Origin: UBA4735 sp036569845
GTDB taxonomy: Bacteria > Chloroflexota > Limnocylindria > P2-11E
Assembly (NCBI GenBank): GCA_036569845.1
Contig: DATCPY010000117.1
Coordinates: forward strand, 1-13,573
Length of the DNA stretch: 13,573 nt
Reading direction: 5' to 3'
A model generated the notes under the pieces. The model saw only the letters and a list, made by a program, of their open reading frames with translations. It had not been told where the DNA came from and searched no databases. Positions within the stretch are counted from its first letter, which is position 1, and the number at the start of each line of letters is the position of its first letter. Below, in pieces: positions 1 through 7,419 of the stretch. Both the position numbers and the translations under genes were made by a program.

Positions 1-148
1 CCTTCGCCCGCTCGAGCGCGGGCGCGCTCTTGCGGCTCGAGGCGACGTACACGACCGTCGCGTCGAGCCGGCCGTCGCGCGTCGCGTCGAGGATCGCCTG
101 GAGGTTCGTGCCGCGCCCGCTCACGCAGACGCCGACGCGGAGCGTCAT
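1..148 (-). CDS. purN: Phosphoribosylglycinamide formyltransferase (GART), N-terminal part, cut by window edge
   Basis: Only the first 49 codons are present; the gene continues past the left edge. PurN transfers a formyl group from 10-formyl-tetrahydrofolate to glycinamide ribonucleotide (GAR), step three of purine synthesis, in the cytosol. The visible N-terminus has the family's first beta strand and substrate-phosphate loop, SGRGTNLQAIL at residues 10-20 (family form SGxGSNLQA), followed by a second strand VVYVASSRKSA. The ATG start overlaps the purM stop by 4 bp (ATGA), and no strong ribosome site precedes it, so translation probably depends on coupling to purM. The catalytic Asn-His-Asp region lies outside the window and cannot be checked. 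The family call rests on the loop motif and on its position directly after purM, the usual place for purN. Confidence 0.93.
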   Translation of the reverse strand, partial: MTLRVGVCVSGRGTNLQAILDATRDGRLDATVVYVASSRKSAPALERAK

Positions 149-1182
149 CTTGCCCAGCGAACTCGCGGTGCATCCGGCCGCGCGCGCTCGACCGTGCCGA
201 TGCTGATCGCATCGGGCAGGGCGCGGAGCGCCGCGCGCTCGTCCGCTGCCGCGATCACGACCACGAGCCCGATGCCCATGTTCCATGCCTCGAAGGCCTC
301 ACCATCAGCGACGCCGCCCCACTCGACGAGCATCCGGAAGAGCGGCGGCACGATCCAGCTGTCGCGATCGACGACGGCACCGAGCCCCGCGGGCAACGCC
401 CGCGGAAGGTTGCCCTCCCATCCGCCGCCGGTGAGGTGCGCGATCGAGCGGACCGTCGCGGCCGCGCGCAGCGCACGCACCTCCTCGAGATAGGAGCGGT
501 GCGTGGCGAGGAGCGCGTCGCCGACCGTCCCGCCGCGCAGCTCCGGCCGCGGCGCGTCGAGCGTTGCGCGCGCGTCGCGCTCCTCGGACTGCGCGCGCTT
601 CGTGACGATCGCCCGGGCGAGCGAGAAGCCGTTGGTGTGCAGGCCGTTCGACGGCAGGCCGATGAGGACATCGCCCTCGCGCACCGCGGCCGGGTCGAGG
701 ATCCGATCGCGCGCGACGCCACCCACGAGGAACCCGGCGAGGTCGTACGCGCCGTCGGCGTACATGCCCGGCATTTCCGCGGTCTCGCCGCCAAGGAGCG
801 CGCAGCCGTGGGCCCGGCACGCGTCCGCCATCGCGCCGACGACCCGCGAGAAGATCTCGGGGTCAAGCTTGCTGGTGGAGAAGTAGTCGAGGAAGAAGAG
901 CGGCTCGGCGCCCATCGCGAGCGCGTCGTTCACGCAGTGGTGGACGAGATCGGTGCCGACGCCCTCGTGGCGATCGAGGAGCCGCGCGAGCTCGAGCTTG
1001 GTGCCGACGCCGTCGGTCGTCGCAACGAGCACCGTGTCCGTGCCGGTGAGCCGGAAGAGACCGCCGAACGCGCCGATGTCGCCGATGACCTCGGGCCGCT
1101 TGGTCGCGCGGACCTTGTCGCGGATCCGCGCGAGGGCGTCCTCGGCGCGCGAGATGTCGACGCCGGCGTCCTGGTACTTCAT
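145..1182 (-). CDS. purM: Phosphoribosylformylglycinamidine cyclo-ligase (AIR synthetase)
   Basis: Encodes 345 aa, the normal length for PurM. The enzyme uses ATP to close the imidazole ring, turning FGAM into AIR, the step after FGAM synthase. Family motifs are seen in order: YQDAGVDI at 3-10, the ATP-binding stretch TTDGVGTKLELA at 55-66, GTDLVHHCVNDALAMGAEPL at 76-95, GCALLGGETAEMPGMY at 126-141, DLAGFLVGG at 147-155, GLPSNGLHTNGFSLAR at 175-190, HLTGGGWEGNLPRALP at 249-264 and WNMGIG at 300-305. The start is the ATG overlapping the purF stop (ATGA); reading the frame farther upstream only enters purF sequence with no family similarity. A GGAGG lies 16 nt upstream, farther than usual, so re-initiation after purF is likely. 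It overlaps purN by 4 bp at its 3' end. No key residue appears to be missing. Confidence 0.98.
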   Translation of the reverse strand: MKYQDAGVDISRAEDALARIRDKVRATKRPEVIGDIGAFGGLFRLTGTDTVLVATTDGVGTKLELARLLDRHEGVGTDLVHHCVNDALAMGAEPLFFLDYFSTSKLDPEIFSRVVGAMADACRAHGCALLGGETAEMPGMYADGAYDLAGFLVGGVARDRILDPAAVREGDVLIGLPSNGLHTNGFSLARAIVTKRAQSEERDARATLDAPRPELRGGTVGDALLATHRSYLEEVRALRAAATVRSIAHLTGGGWEGNLPRALPAGLGAVVDRDSWIVPPLFRMLVEWGGVADGEAFEAWNMGIGLVVVIAAADERAALRALPDAISIGTVERARPDAPRVRWAR

Positions 1183-2612
1183 GCCTTCATGGCAGCGGCC
1201 TCCGGCCGCGTCCGCTCGAGGCTGACGGCCTCGAGCACGTCCTTCGTCAGCTCGAGCTGCACCGGGACGAGGTAGTCGCCGGTGAAGCACGCGGTGCAGA
1301 GCTCACCGCGCGTCGCGCCGGTCGCGCGGATCATCCCCTCCAGCGACAGGTACCCGAGCGAATCCGCGCCGACATGCTCGCGGATCGCCTCCTCATCCAT
1401 GCGCGACGCGATGAGCTCGTCGCGCCGGGCCATGTCGACGCCGAAGAAGCACTGATGCCGGATCGGCGGGGAGCACACCCGGAGGTGGACCTCCTTTGCG
1501 CCGTGGCGCTTGAGCAGCTGCACGATGGGCCCGCTCGTCGATCCCCGGACGATCGAGTCGTCGACGACGACGACACGCTTGCCGTCGAGGACGTCGCGCA
1601 GCGCGTTGTACTTCAGCGCGACGCTGTGCCGGCGGAGCTCCTGGGTCGGCTGGATGAACGTCCGGCCGATGTAGCGGTTCTTGATGAGCCCTTCGCGGAA
1701 CGGGATCCCGCTCTGCCGCGCGTAGCCGACGGCGGCGGGGATCGCGCTGTCGGGGACCGGGATGACGACATCAGCCTCAGCAGGATGTTCTTCGGCCAAT
1801 ATCTCGCCCATCCGCTCGCGCGTCGCGTACACCGAGCGGCCGCCGATGTCGCTGGACGCGGATGCGAGGTAGACGTGCTCGAAGACGCAGAGGCCGGTCC
1901 GCGGCGCAGCGAGATCGGCGATGGTCACGGGCCCGCGATCGTCGATGCGCAGCACTTCGCCCGGACGCACGTCGCGCACGGTCTCTGCGCCGATCGTCTC
2001 GAGGGCGGAGTTCTCGCTCGCGACGATCCACGCGTCGCCCTTGCGGCCGAGGCAGAGCGGCCGGACGCCGAGCGGGTCGCGGATCGCGTAGAGCGCGGTC
2101 GGCGTGAGCAGCGTGAGCGACCACGCGCCGGCGAGCGACGGCAAGGCCGCGACGATGCGCTGGTCCCAGTTTCCCCCGGGCGCGGAGGCGATCGCCTGCG
2201 CGACGACCTCGGTGTCGCTCGAGGTCGCGAACTGCGCGCCCTGCGCGAGGAGCTCGTCGCGCCGCTCGCGCGCGTTGATGCAGTTGCCGTTGTGGCCGAG
2301 GGCGAGCTCGCCGAGCAGCTCGTCGCGCACGACCATCGGCTGCGCGTTCTCGATCCGCGACGAACCGGTCGTCGAGTAGCGGGTGTGGCCGATGGCCGCG
2401 CGACCGCTGAGCGCGCCTAGATCCGGCTCGGCGAAGACCTGGCCGACGAGGCCCATCCGGCGCACGACGCGGAGATCGCGCCCGTCGGTGGCCGCGATGC
2501 CCGCGGACTCCTGCCCGCGGTGCTGCAGCGCATAGAGGGCGAAGAACATGAGCCGCGCGGCCTCGCTCGGATCCGCGGTGGATGGTGACCAGATGCCGCA
2601 CACGCCGCACAC
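1179..2612 (-). CDS. purF: Amidophosphoribosyltransferase (glutamine PRPP amidotransferase), iron-sulfur type
   Basis: Encodes 477 aa. It catalyses the first committed step, PRPP plus glutamine to phosphoribosylamine, and is normally feedback-inhibited by purine nucleotides. The N-terminal Ntn glutaminase begins directly with Cys2 (MCGVCGIW), followed by QHRGQESAG at 30-38, GHTRYSTTG at 75-83 and GHNGN at 106-110. The C-terminal phosphoribosyltransferase has the PRPP loop VVVVDDSIVRGSTS at 347-360. Cysteines 242, 388, 439 and 442 (the last two in CTAC) match the four [4Fe-4S] ligands of the Bacillus subtilis enzyme, so an oxygen-sensitive cluster is expected. The start is GTG: it lies 2 bp after the purL stop, has a strong ribosome site 10 nt upstream, and no other start codon is seen in the few upstream in-frame codons. 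There is thus no propeptide of the Bacillus kind; removal of Met1 would expose the nucleophile. It overlaps purM by 4 bp. Confidence 0.98.
   Translation of the reverse strand: MCGVCGIWSPSTADPSEAARLMFFALYALQHRGQESAGIAATDGRDLRVVRRMGLVGQVFAEPDLGALSGRAAIGHTRYSTTGSSRIENAQPMVVRDELLGELALGHNGNCINARERRDELLAQGAQFATSSDTEVVAQAIASAPGGNWDQRIVAALPSLAGAWSLTLLTPTALYAIRDPLGVRPLCLGRKGDAWIVASENSALETIGAETVRDVRPGEVLRIDDRGPVTIADLAAPRTGLCVFEHVYLASASSDIGGRSVYATRERMGEILAEEHPAEADVVIPVPDSAIPAAVGYARQSGIPFREGLIKNRYIGRTFIQPTQELRRHSVALKYNALRDVLDGKRVVVVDDSIVRGSTSGPIVQLLKRHGAKEVHLRVCSPPIRHQCFFGVDMARRDELIASRMDEEAIREHVGADSLGYLSLEGMIRATGATRGELCTACFTGDYLVPVQLELTKDVLEAVSLERTRPEAAAMKA
1199..1203 (-). promoter_or_regulatory. Shine-Dalgarno-like GGAGG before purM
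   Basis: GGAGG on the minus strand, inside the end of purF. It is 16 nt from the purM ATG (1182), which is long, but only 8 nt from an ATG at 1190 that is in the purF frame and is followed by Lys, Ala and the purF stop. The spacing suggests purM is entered partly by re-initiation. Confidence 0.4.
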
Positions 2613-2614
2613 GG

Positions 2615-4870
2615 CTAGCTCGCCCTCCCCAGGGCAGCGGCGAGGCCGTCGCGATGCGCGCGGACGAGCGCTTCGACCGGCGTGCCGAGCACGGGCGCGA
2701 TCTCGAGGATGTCGCCACCGATGGTGCCGAGCGTCCAGAGCGGCACGTCATGCTCCGTCGCGATCGCGCGCACGAGGAGCTCGTCGGCCGTGCGGATGAC
2801 CAGGACGATGCCCGACGATCCCTCACCGAAGAGCATGACGCGCTTGTCGATGCCGCGGACCGCCGGCAGCGTGACCTTCATGCCGATGCGATCGCGGATG
2901 GCGAGCTCGGCAAGAGCGACGCCGAGGCCGCCGTCGCTGCGGTCGTGCGCCGCGCGGATCGCGCCGCGCGCGTGCGCCGCGAGGATGAACCGTTGCAGGC
3001 GCGCCTCGAGCGCGAGGTCGATGCGCACGGTGCCGCCGACGTCGCCCCAGTTCGGATGCAGCGCGGCGTATGTCGACGCGGCGAGCGAGACCTGCGCGCT
3101 ACCCGCGAGCAGCACGAGATCCCCCACCGAGCCGGTGCGCGCGGGAATGTGCTTCGCGACGTCCGCGATCCGGCCGACGGCGCCGATGGTCGCGGTCGGC
3201 CAGATGTCCCGGCCATGCGTCGCGTTGTACAGCGACACGTTCCCCGACACGACGGGCACGCCGAGCGCCTCGCACGCCGCGTTGATGCCGGCGACCGTGC
3301 GCTCGAGCTGCCATGCGCCCTCTGGGCGCTCGGGGTTGCCAAGGTTGAGGCAGTCGGTGATCGCGAGCGGCTCGGCGCCGACGCACACGACATTGCGCGT
3401 CGCCTCCGCGACCGCGGCCGCAGCGCCGACGAACGGGTCGAGCGACGCGGTGCGCGGCTGCGCGTCGAGCGCGATCGCGATCCCATCGGTCCGGCCCTTG
3501 ATCCGCATGACCGCCGCGTCTGCGCCCGCGCCTGGGCCGATGACGGTGTCGGTGCCGACCATCTGGTCGTAGGTGCGATAGAGGACTGCACGCGATGCGA
3601 CGTCGGGCGAGCCAAGCAGCTCGAGCAGCTCAAGGCCAATTTTTTGCAGCGGTTCGTCCACGGCTGGTGTCTCGGTCCGCGCCGCTTCGGCGGGCGCTGC
3701 GGCCCACTCGCGCACGTCGTACTCGGGCGCTTCGTCGGCGAGGGCCTTCGGCGGCAGCGACGCGACGAGCTCGCCGCCGCTGGTGATCTCGAGGCGCTCG
3801 GCCGCGATGACCTCGCCGATGCGCTCGCCGTGGAGCTCCCAGCGCGCGAAGACGCGCTCGATGTCGGCCTCGCGACCGGGACGCGCGATGACGAGCATCC
3901 GCTCCTGCGACTCGCTGAGCATCACCTCATACGGGATCATGCCGGTGGCGCGTCGCGGCACGCGGTCCACGTCGATGCGCATGCCGACGTTGCTCTTCGC
4001 GGCCACCTCGCTCGAAGCGCAGGTGAGGCCCGCGGCGCCGAGGTCCTGGATCGCCTCGACCGCGTCCACAGCGACGAGCTCGAGGGTGGCTTCGAGGAGA
4101 AGCTTCTCGAGGAACGGGTTGCCGACCTGCACCGACGGCCGTTTCGCATCGTCGGCCGAGCCGAGCTCGAAGCTCGCGAGGAGCGACGCGCCGGCGATCC
4201 CGTCGCGTCCGGTGTCGGAGCCGACGAGGTACACGGCGCTGCCCGGCTTCGCGGTCGCCGCGGACCGGAGGTCCCTGCGCTCCACCAGACCCACGCACAT
4301 GGCATTGACCAATGGGTTGTCGGCGTAGCCGGGGGCGAAGGTGACGTGCCCGCCGACGTCGGCGATGCCGACGCAGTTCCCATAGAAGGAGATCCCGCCG
4401 ACGACCCCGCGGACCGTGCGGCGCGTTGCCTCGTCCTCGGGCGGGCCGAAGAACAGGCCGTTGAGCACGGCGATCGGGCGCGCGCCCATCGCGAAGATGT
4501 CGCGCAGGATCCCGCCGACGCCGGTGGCCGCGCCCTGATACGGCTCGACGGCTGACGGGTGGTTATGGCTCTCCACTTTGAACACGCACAGGAGGCCGTC
4601 GCCGAGGTCGACCGCGCCGGCGTTCTCGCCGGGGCCGAGCGCCACGCGCGCGCCAGTGGTCGGAAGCGTTCGCAGGAGCGCTTTGCTGTGCTTGTACGCG
4701 CAGTGCTCGCTCCACATCGCGCCGAACATGCCCCACTCGAGAGCGTTCGGCTCGCGGGACAGCAGCGTGCGGATGCGTTCGGCTTCGCCGTCTGCCAGGC
4801 CGACGTCGCGGGGAAGCTGGAACTTAGGCTGCGCCGTCGTCGTCCCCGAGGTCATCGGGGTGACGCTCAT
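2615..4870 (-). CDS. purL: FGAM synthase, large synthetase subunit (small-type PurL)
   Basis: Encodes 751 aa, the size of the small PurL that works with separate PurS and PurQ, unlike the roughly 1300-aa enterobacterial enzyme. It amidates FGAR to FGAM with ATP, using ammonia from PurQ. Seen in order: WSEHCAYKHSK at 53-63, KVESHNHPSAVEPYQGAATG at 98-117, GGILRDI at 119-125, NPLVNAMCVGL at 185-195, IQDLGAAGLTCASSE at 274-288, MLSESQERM at 317-325, then the second AIRS-like half with GADAAV at 449-454, SGNVSLYN at 542-549, AHDRSDGGLG at 641-650 and FGEGSSG at 681-687. The ATG overlaps the stop of the MNT-HEPN gene by 4 bp. The TAG stop is 2 bp before purF. No damage is visible. In this operon it is separated from purQ by the MNT-HEPN gene, which is not the usual arrangement. 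Confidence 0.98.
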   Translation of the reverse strand: MSVTPMTSGTTTAQPKFQLPRDVGLADGEAERIRTLLSREPNALEWGMFGAMWSEHCAYKHSKALLRTLPTTGARVALGPGENAGAVDLGDGLLCVFKVESHNHPSAVEPYQGAATGVGGILRDIFAMGARPIAVLNGLFFGPPEDEATRRTVRGVVGGISFYGNCVGIADVGGHVTFAPGYADNPLVNAMCVGLVERRDLRSAATAKPGSAVYLVGSDTGRDGIAGASLLASFELGSADDAKRPSVQVGNPFLEKLLLEATLELVAVDAVEAIQDLGAAGLTCASSEVAAKSNVGMRIDVDRVPRRATGMIPYEVMLSESQERMLVIARPGREADIERVFARWELHGERIGEVIAAERLEITSGGELVASLPPKALADEAPEYDVREWAAAPAEAARTETPAVDEPLQKIGLELLELLGSPDVASRAVLYRTYDQMVGTDTVIGPGAGADAAVMRIKGRTDGIAIALDAQPRTASLDPFVGAAAAVAEATRNVVCVGAEPLAITDCLNLGNPERPEGAWQLERTVAGINAACEALGVPVVSGNVSLYNATHGRDIWPTATIGAVGRIADVAKHIPARTGSVGDLVLLAGSAQVSLAASTYAALHPNWGDVGGTVRIDLALEARLQRFILAAHARGAIRAAHDRSDGGLGVALAELAIRDRIGMKVTLPAVRGIDKRVMLFGEGSSGIVLVIRTADELLVRAIATEHDVPLWTLGTIGGDILEIAPVLGTPVEALVRAHRDGLAAALGRAS
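2623..2630 (-). promoter_or_regulatory. Strong ribosome binding site for purF
   Basis: On the minus strand this reads GGGGAGGG and sits 10 nt upstream of the purF GTG, inside the last codons of purL. It supports the GTG at 2612 as the purF start, so the protein begins Met-Cys with no propeptide. It is among the clearest Shine-Dalgarno sequences in the window, suggesting independent or enhanced initiation of the committed-step enzyme. Confidence 0.7.
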
Positions 4871-5718
4871 GAAGCGGTGCCGTCTCCAAGGAAGACGTCG
4901 ATCTGATCGGCGAATGCGGCGAGATCGTCGAGTCGGGTCTGCATGTGGCCGTACACCTCATCGATGTCCGTCTGCTCTCGGTCGTACGCGAGCAGGTTGC
5001 GTAGGTTCGCGAGGTGCTCCAAACGATACGCCAGCTGCCGGTCGATGATGCCGTGCGCGGCGATCGCATCGAGGATGTCGTGATACGCCTCCGGCTGCGG
5101 GAGCGCGAGCGCGGCGATGAGATACGCCCCGGTGCCGAAGGTGAGCTCGACGGCGTGCTGCAGGTACCACTGCGCGAGGCCGTAGATCTTCGGGTCGCCC
5201 CTGAATTTCACGCGATCCACGCCGCGGAGGTCGTGCAGCAGCCCGATGTACTCGCGCAGGCGCAAAAGGCGCGTACGCACGAACTCCTCGTCGACGGCGA
5301 AGCGCTCGCCGCGGACGCGCTCGGCGAGCGCCTTGGATTGGAGCTCGTCGTACTTCTTGAACTCCAGGTACTCCATGGTCGTGCGCGCGGCGAACTGCAC
5401 GCGGCGCCGCTGATCGCGCTGGAACAGCAACGACCAGGTGTTGATCACCTGCGCGCGCTGCAGGAGCGAGGCGTTGTTCAGGATCACGACGTCCAGGTCA
5501 GCGGTCTCGAGGGCCTTGGAGAGCTCGCTCACGAAGTAGACCTGGTAGTCGAAGTATTCGGCGGTCTTGATCTTGTCGAGCAGCAGGAGCCCGACGTCGA
5601 GATCGCTGAAGCTGCCCGCAAGCTTCCGCGCCGAGGCCGAGCCGCTCGCGTACGCGACGTCGACCGGCGAGGTCTGGAAGAGCTGGGTGAGCTGGGCCTG
5701 CTTCTCGAAGAGATCCAT
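4867..5718 (-). CDS. Fused minimal nucleotidyltransferase-HEPN (MntA-HepT-like) protein with altered HEPN motif
   Basis: Encodes 283 aa, not a purine enzyme. Residues 1-125 look like a minimal nucleotidyltransferase: GSASARKLAGSFSDLD at 26-41 fits the GSx(n)DxD metal/ATP site, and D76 in ADLDVVILNNAS is the likely third acidic residue, followed by the family's region LLFQRD...FAARTTMEYLEF. Residues about 142-278 look like a HEPN (DUF86/HepT) helical domain ending in EHLANLRNLLAYDREQTDID. In type VII toxin-antitoxin pairs HepT is an RNase with the motif RX4HXY and MntA silences it by adding AMP units to that tyrosine. Here the motif reads R240-X4-Y245-D-R247, so both the catalytic His and the target Tyr are replaced. 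I infer an RNase-dead, possibly regulatory nucleotidyltransferase. The start is 4 bp after the purQ stop; the end overlaps purL (ATGA). GC is about 65% by hand count, only slightly below neighbours. There is no signal peptide or membrane segment. Substrate unknown. Confidence 0.85.
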   Translation of the reverse strand: MDLFEKQAQLTQLFQTSPVDVAYASGSASARKLAGSFSDLDVGLLLLDKIKTAEYFDYQVYFVSELSKALETADLDVVILNNASLLQRAQVINTWSLLFQRDQRRRVQFAARTTMEYLEFKKYDELQSKALAERVRGERFAVDEEFVRTRLLRLREYIGLLHDLRGVDRVKFRGDPKIYGLAQWYLQHAVELTFGTGAYLIAALALPQPEAYHDILDAIAAHGIIDRQLAYRLEHLANLRNLLAYDREQTDIDEVYGHMQTRLDDLAAFADQIDVFLGDGTAS

Positions 5719-5722
5719 GTGC

Positions 5723-6433
5723 CTATTGAACGGAAGCAGGGGCCATGCCGGTGTGTCGGGAGGCGGTCAAAGCCTCCAGGACACGCCGGCCGTCGGTCCC
5801 ACCCAGCAATTCTTCGCTGCAGCGCTCCGGGTGCGGCATCAAACCGACCACGTTCCCGGCCTCGTTCGCCAGACCTGCGATGTTGGCAGTGCTTCCGTTC
5901 GGGTTCCCGTCCGGTGTCGCCGCGCCGCGCGCGTCGGTGTACCGGAACACCACCTGACCGTTGGCCTCGATGCGGGCGAGGGTGAGCTCGTCCGCGACCC
6001 AGCAGCCCTCGCCGTGCGAGATCGGCATACGCACGACCTCGCCCCGCAGTCCACCGGTGAACGGCGTGCGATCGCTCTCGATCCGCATGTGCACCCAGTC
6101 GCAGCGGAACTCGCCATGGCGGTTGCGGACGAGGGCGCCCGGCAGGAGCCCGATCTCGCACAGGATCTGGAATCCGTTGCACGAGCCGAGGATCGGCATG
6201 CCCTCTTTATCAGCACGCCGCAGCTCGGCCGCGGCCGGCGAGATCGCGGCGATCGCGCCCGCGCGGAGGTAATCGCCGTAGGCGAACCCGCCGGGCACGA
6301 TCGCGGCGTCGTAGCCGCGGAGGTCGGCGTCGGCGTGCCAGAGGATCTCCGCGTCGGCGCCGACGAGCGAGAGCGCGTGGGCGAAATCGTTCTCGCTCCA
6401 GGTGCCGGGGAACCGCAGGACCGCGATCTTCAT
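5723..6433 (-). CDS. purQ: FGAM synthase, glutaminase subunit
   Basis: Encodes 236 aa, standard for PurQ. It is the class I glutamine amidotransferase subunit that releases ammonia from glutamine and passes it to PurL. The N-terminus MKIAVLRFPGTWSEND is typical. VPGGFAYGDYLRAGA at 46-60 is the oxyanion region; GSCNGFQ at 83-89 carries nucleophile Cys85, and MPHPER at 199-204 gives His201 and Glu203, completing the triad. The ATG overlaps the stop of the PAL-like gene by 4 bp. No Shine-Dalgarno sequence is seen just upstream, so translation likely depends on coupling. The reading frame extends far upstream as an open frame, but that part is antiphase to the PAL-like gene and has no family similarity. 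In most genomes purQ directly follows purS; here the PAL-like gene intervenes. Confidence 0.98.
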   Translation of the reverse strand: MKIAVLRFPGTWSENDFAHALSLVGADAEILWHADADLRGYDAAIVPGGFAYGDYLRAGAIAAISPAAAELRRADKEGMPILGSCNGFQILCEIGLLPGALVRNRHGEFRCDWVHMRIESDRTPFTGGLRGEVVRMPISHGEGCWVADELTLARIEANGQVVFRYTDARGAATPDGNPNGSTANIAGLANEAGNVVGLMPHPERCSEELLGGTDGRRVLEALTASRHTGMAPASVQ

Positions 6434-7419
6434 GCGAGCCGCCGCAGCTTCGTTGTCCGTCCCCCGATGAGCCACTCCGTGACGTAGAGCGAGCCGTCCT
6501 GGCCGACGGTGACCGCGTGCGGGCTGTTGAAGCGTCCCGGCACGAGTGCCTGTGAGCGAACGCGCTGGCCGTCGGCGTCCTTGTCGTTGGGCCAGCCCGG
6601 GCGCGACGGCGCGTCGGCGTTGAGGCCAAGATGCCCGATGACCCGATCGTCGCGGTCGAGGATGGTGAGCTGGGGCGGCTTGAACTCGACGAGCACGAGC
6701 CGGTCCTGGTCGGCCGCGATCCACGTTGGTGCGACGAGCGACCCCGTGTCGATGAGCCGGCGGTAGCGACCATCGGCGCCGTACACCTGGATACGCGCGT
6801 TCGTCCGGTCGCAGACGTAGAGCTCGGGCTCGCCGCGGCGGAGGTCGGTGTACACGAAGTGACAGGTGTCGAACCGTCCGGCTCCCTCAGTGCCGTCGAG
6901 CGTCCCGACGTACGCGCCCTCCGCGGTGAAGCGATGCACGAGGCTCTGCCCGTACCCGTCGGCTACCCACACGTCGCCGCTGCCGGGGACGATGGCCACG
7001 GCGGTCGGCCGGTAGTCACCTTCGCGATAGGCCTCGTGGTCCGGGCGCGCGATGCGCTGCAGCTCGCGGCCCTCGATCGACACGGCCACGACGGTCGACG
7101 CATCCCACGTCTTCGGGAACTTGTAGCCGGCGTCGAGCCGTAGCTGGTTCGCCGCGTCCGCGAGCCATAGCCGTTCGCTACCGGTGGACCGGTCGTACGT
7201 CATGCCGTGGGCCTCGGCCACGGGCATGCCGACCGTCCTTCGCAAGGTGCCGTCAGGAGCGATGATCTGCATCCGCGGCGCACCGGCCTCGTACATCGCG
7301 ATGTCGCCCGACGCGAGCGTGACGACTCCGCGGTGCGGCCACGCGACAGGATCCGCCGCCGGCCCCCAGCCGTCGACCCATACGTACGCGAGGGCGCCAC
7401 AGCGAAGGGTCTCGGTCAC
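6430..7419 (-). CDS. PAL-like six-bladed NHL beta-propeller protein of unknown function
   Basis: Encodes 329 aa from a GTG that overlaps the purS stop (GTGA) and has GAGGTG 8 nt upstream. No signal peptide or membrane segment is seen, so it is probably cytosolic. About six NHL blades can be traced (near 28-60, 70-120, 137-172, 184-220, 228-262, 294-328). From memory of the rat enzyme, the blades resemble peptidyl-alpha-hydroxyglycine alpha-amidating lyase (PAL): EAHGMTYD, DTCHFVYTD and NSPHAVTV place His71, His187 and His301 like the three zinc ligands; VADGYGQSLVHRF resembles the DGY segment with the catalytic tyrosine (Tyr156 here); CDRTNARIQVY matches the following blade. The PAL catalytic arginine segment (HRGDHVW) has no clear equivalent, so amidating lyase activity is not claimed. 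A metal-binding propeller with enzymatic or scaffold role is possible. It sits between purS and purQ, and its stop overlaps the purQ start. Confidence 0.85.
   Translation of the reverse strand: MTETLRCGALAYVWVDGWGPAADPVAWPHRGVVTLASGDIAMYEAGAPRMQIIAPDGTLRRTVGMPVAEAHGMTYDRSTGSERLWLADAANQLRLDAGYKFPKTWDASTVVAVSIEGRELQRIARPDHEAYREGDYRPTAVAIVPGSGDVWVADGYGQSLVHRFTAEGAYVGTLDGTEGAGRFDTCHFVYTDLRRGEPELYVCDRTNARIQVYGADGRYRRLIDTGSLVAPTWIAADQDRLVLVEFKPPQLTILDRDDRVIGHLGLNADAPSRPGWPNDKDADGQRVRSQALVPGRFNSPHAVTVGQDGSLYVTEWLIGGRTTKLRRLA

Noticed and set aside
2582..4555. Long plus-strand open frame of 657 codons opposite purL
   Set aside because: It is antisense to a clearly real purL. Its product is Arg/Ala/Asp-rich with no recognisable fold, as expected for the reverse strand of high-GC codon-biased genes.
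4867..5718. The MNT-HEPN gene as a recently acquired toxin-antitoxin island
   Set aside because: GC by hand count is about 65%, close to sampled neighbouring lines, there are no flanking repeats or mobile genes, and it is fused into the operon with a 4-bp overlap. It looks long established.
6430..7419. Calling the propeller a true peptide-amidating lyase
   Set aside because: The His triad and DGY tyrosine look right, but the PAL arginine segment is not evident, there is no signal peptide, and no partner monooxygenase is nearby.
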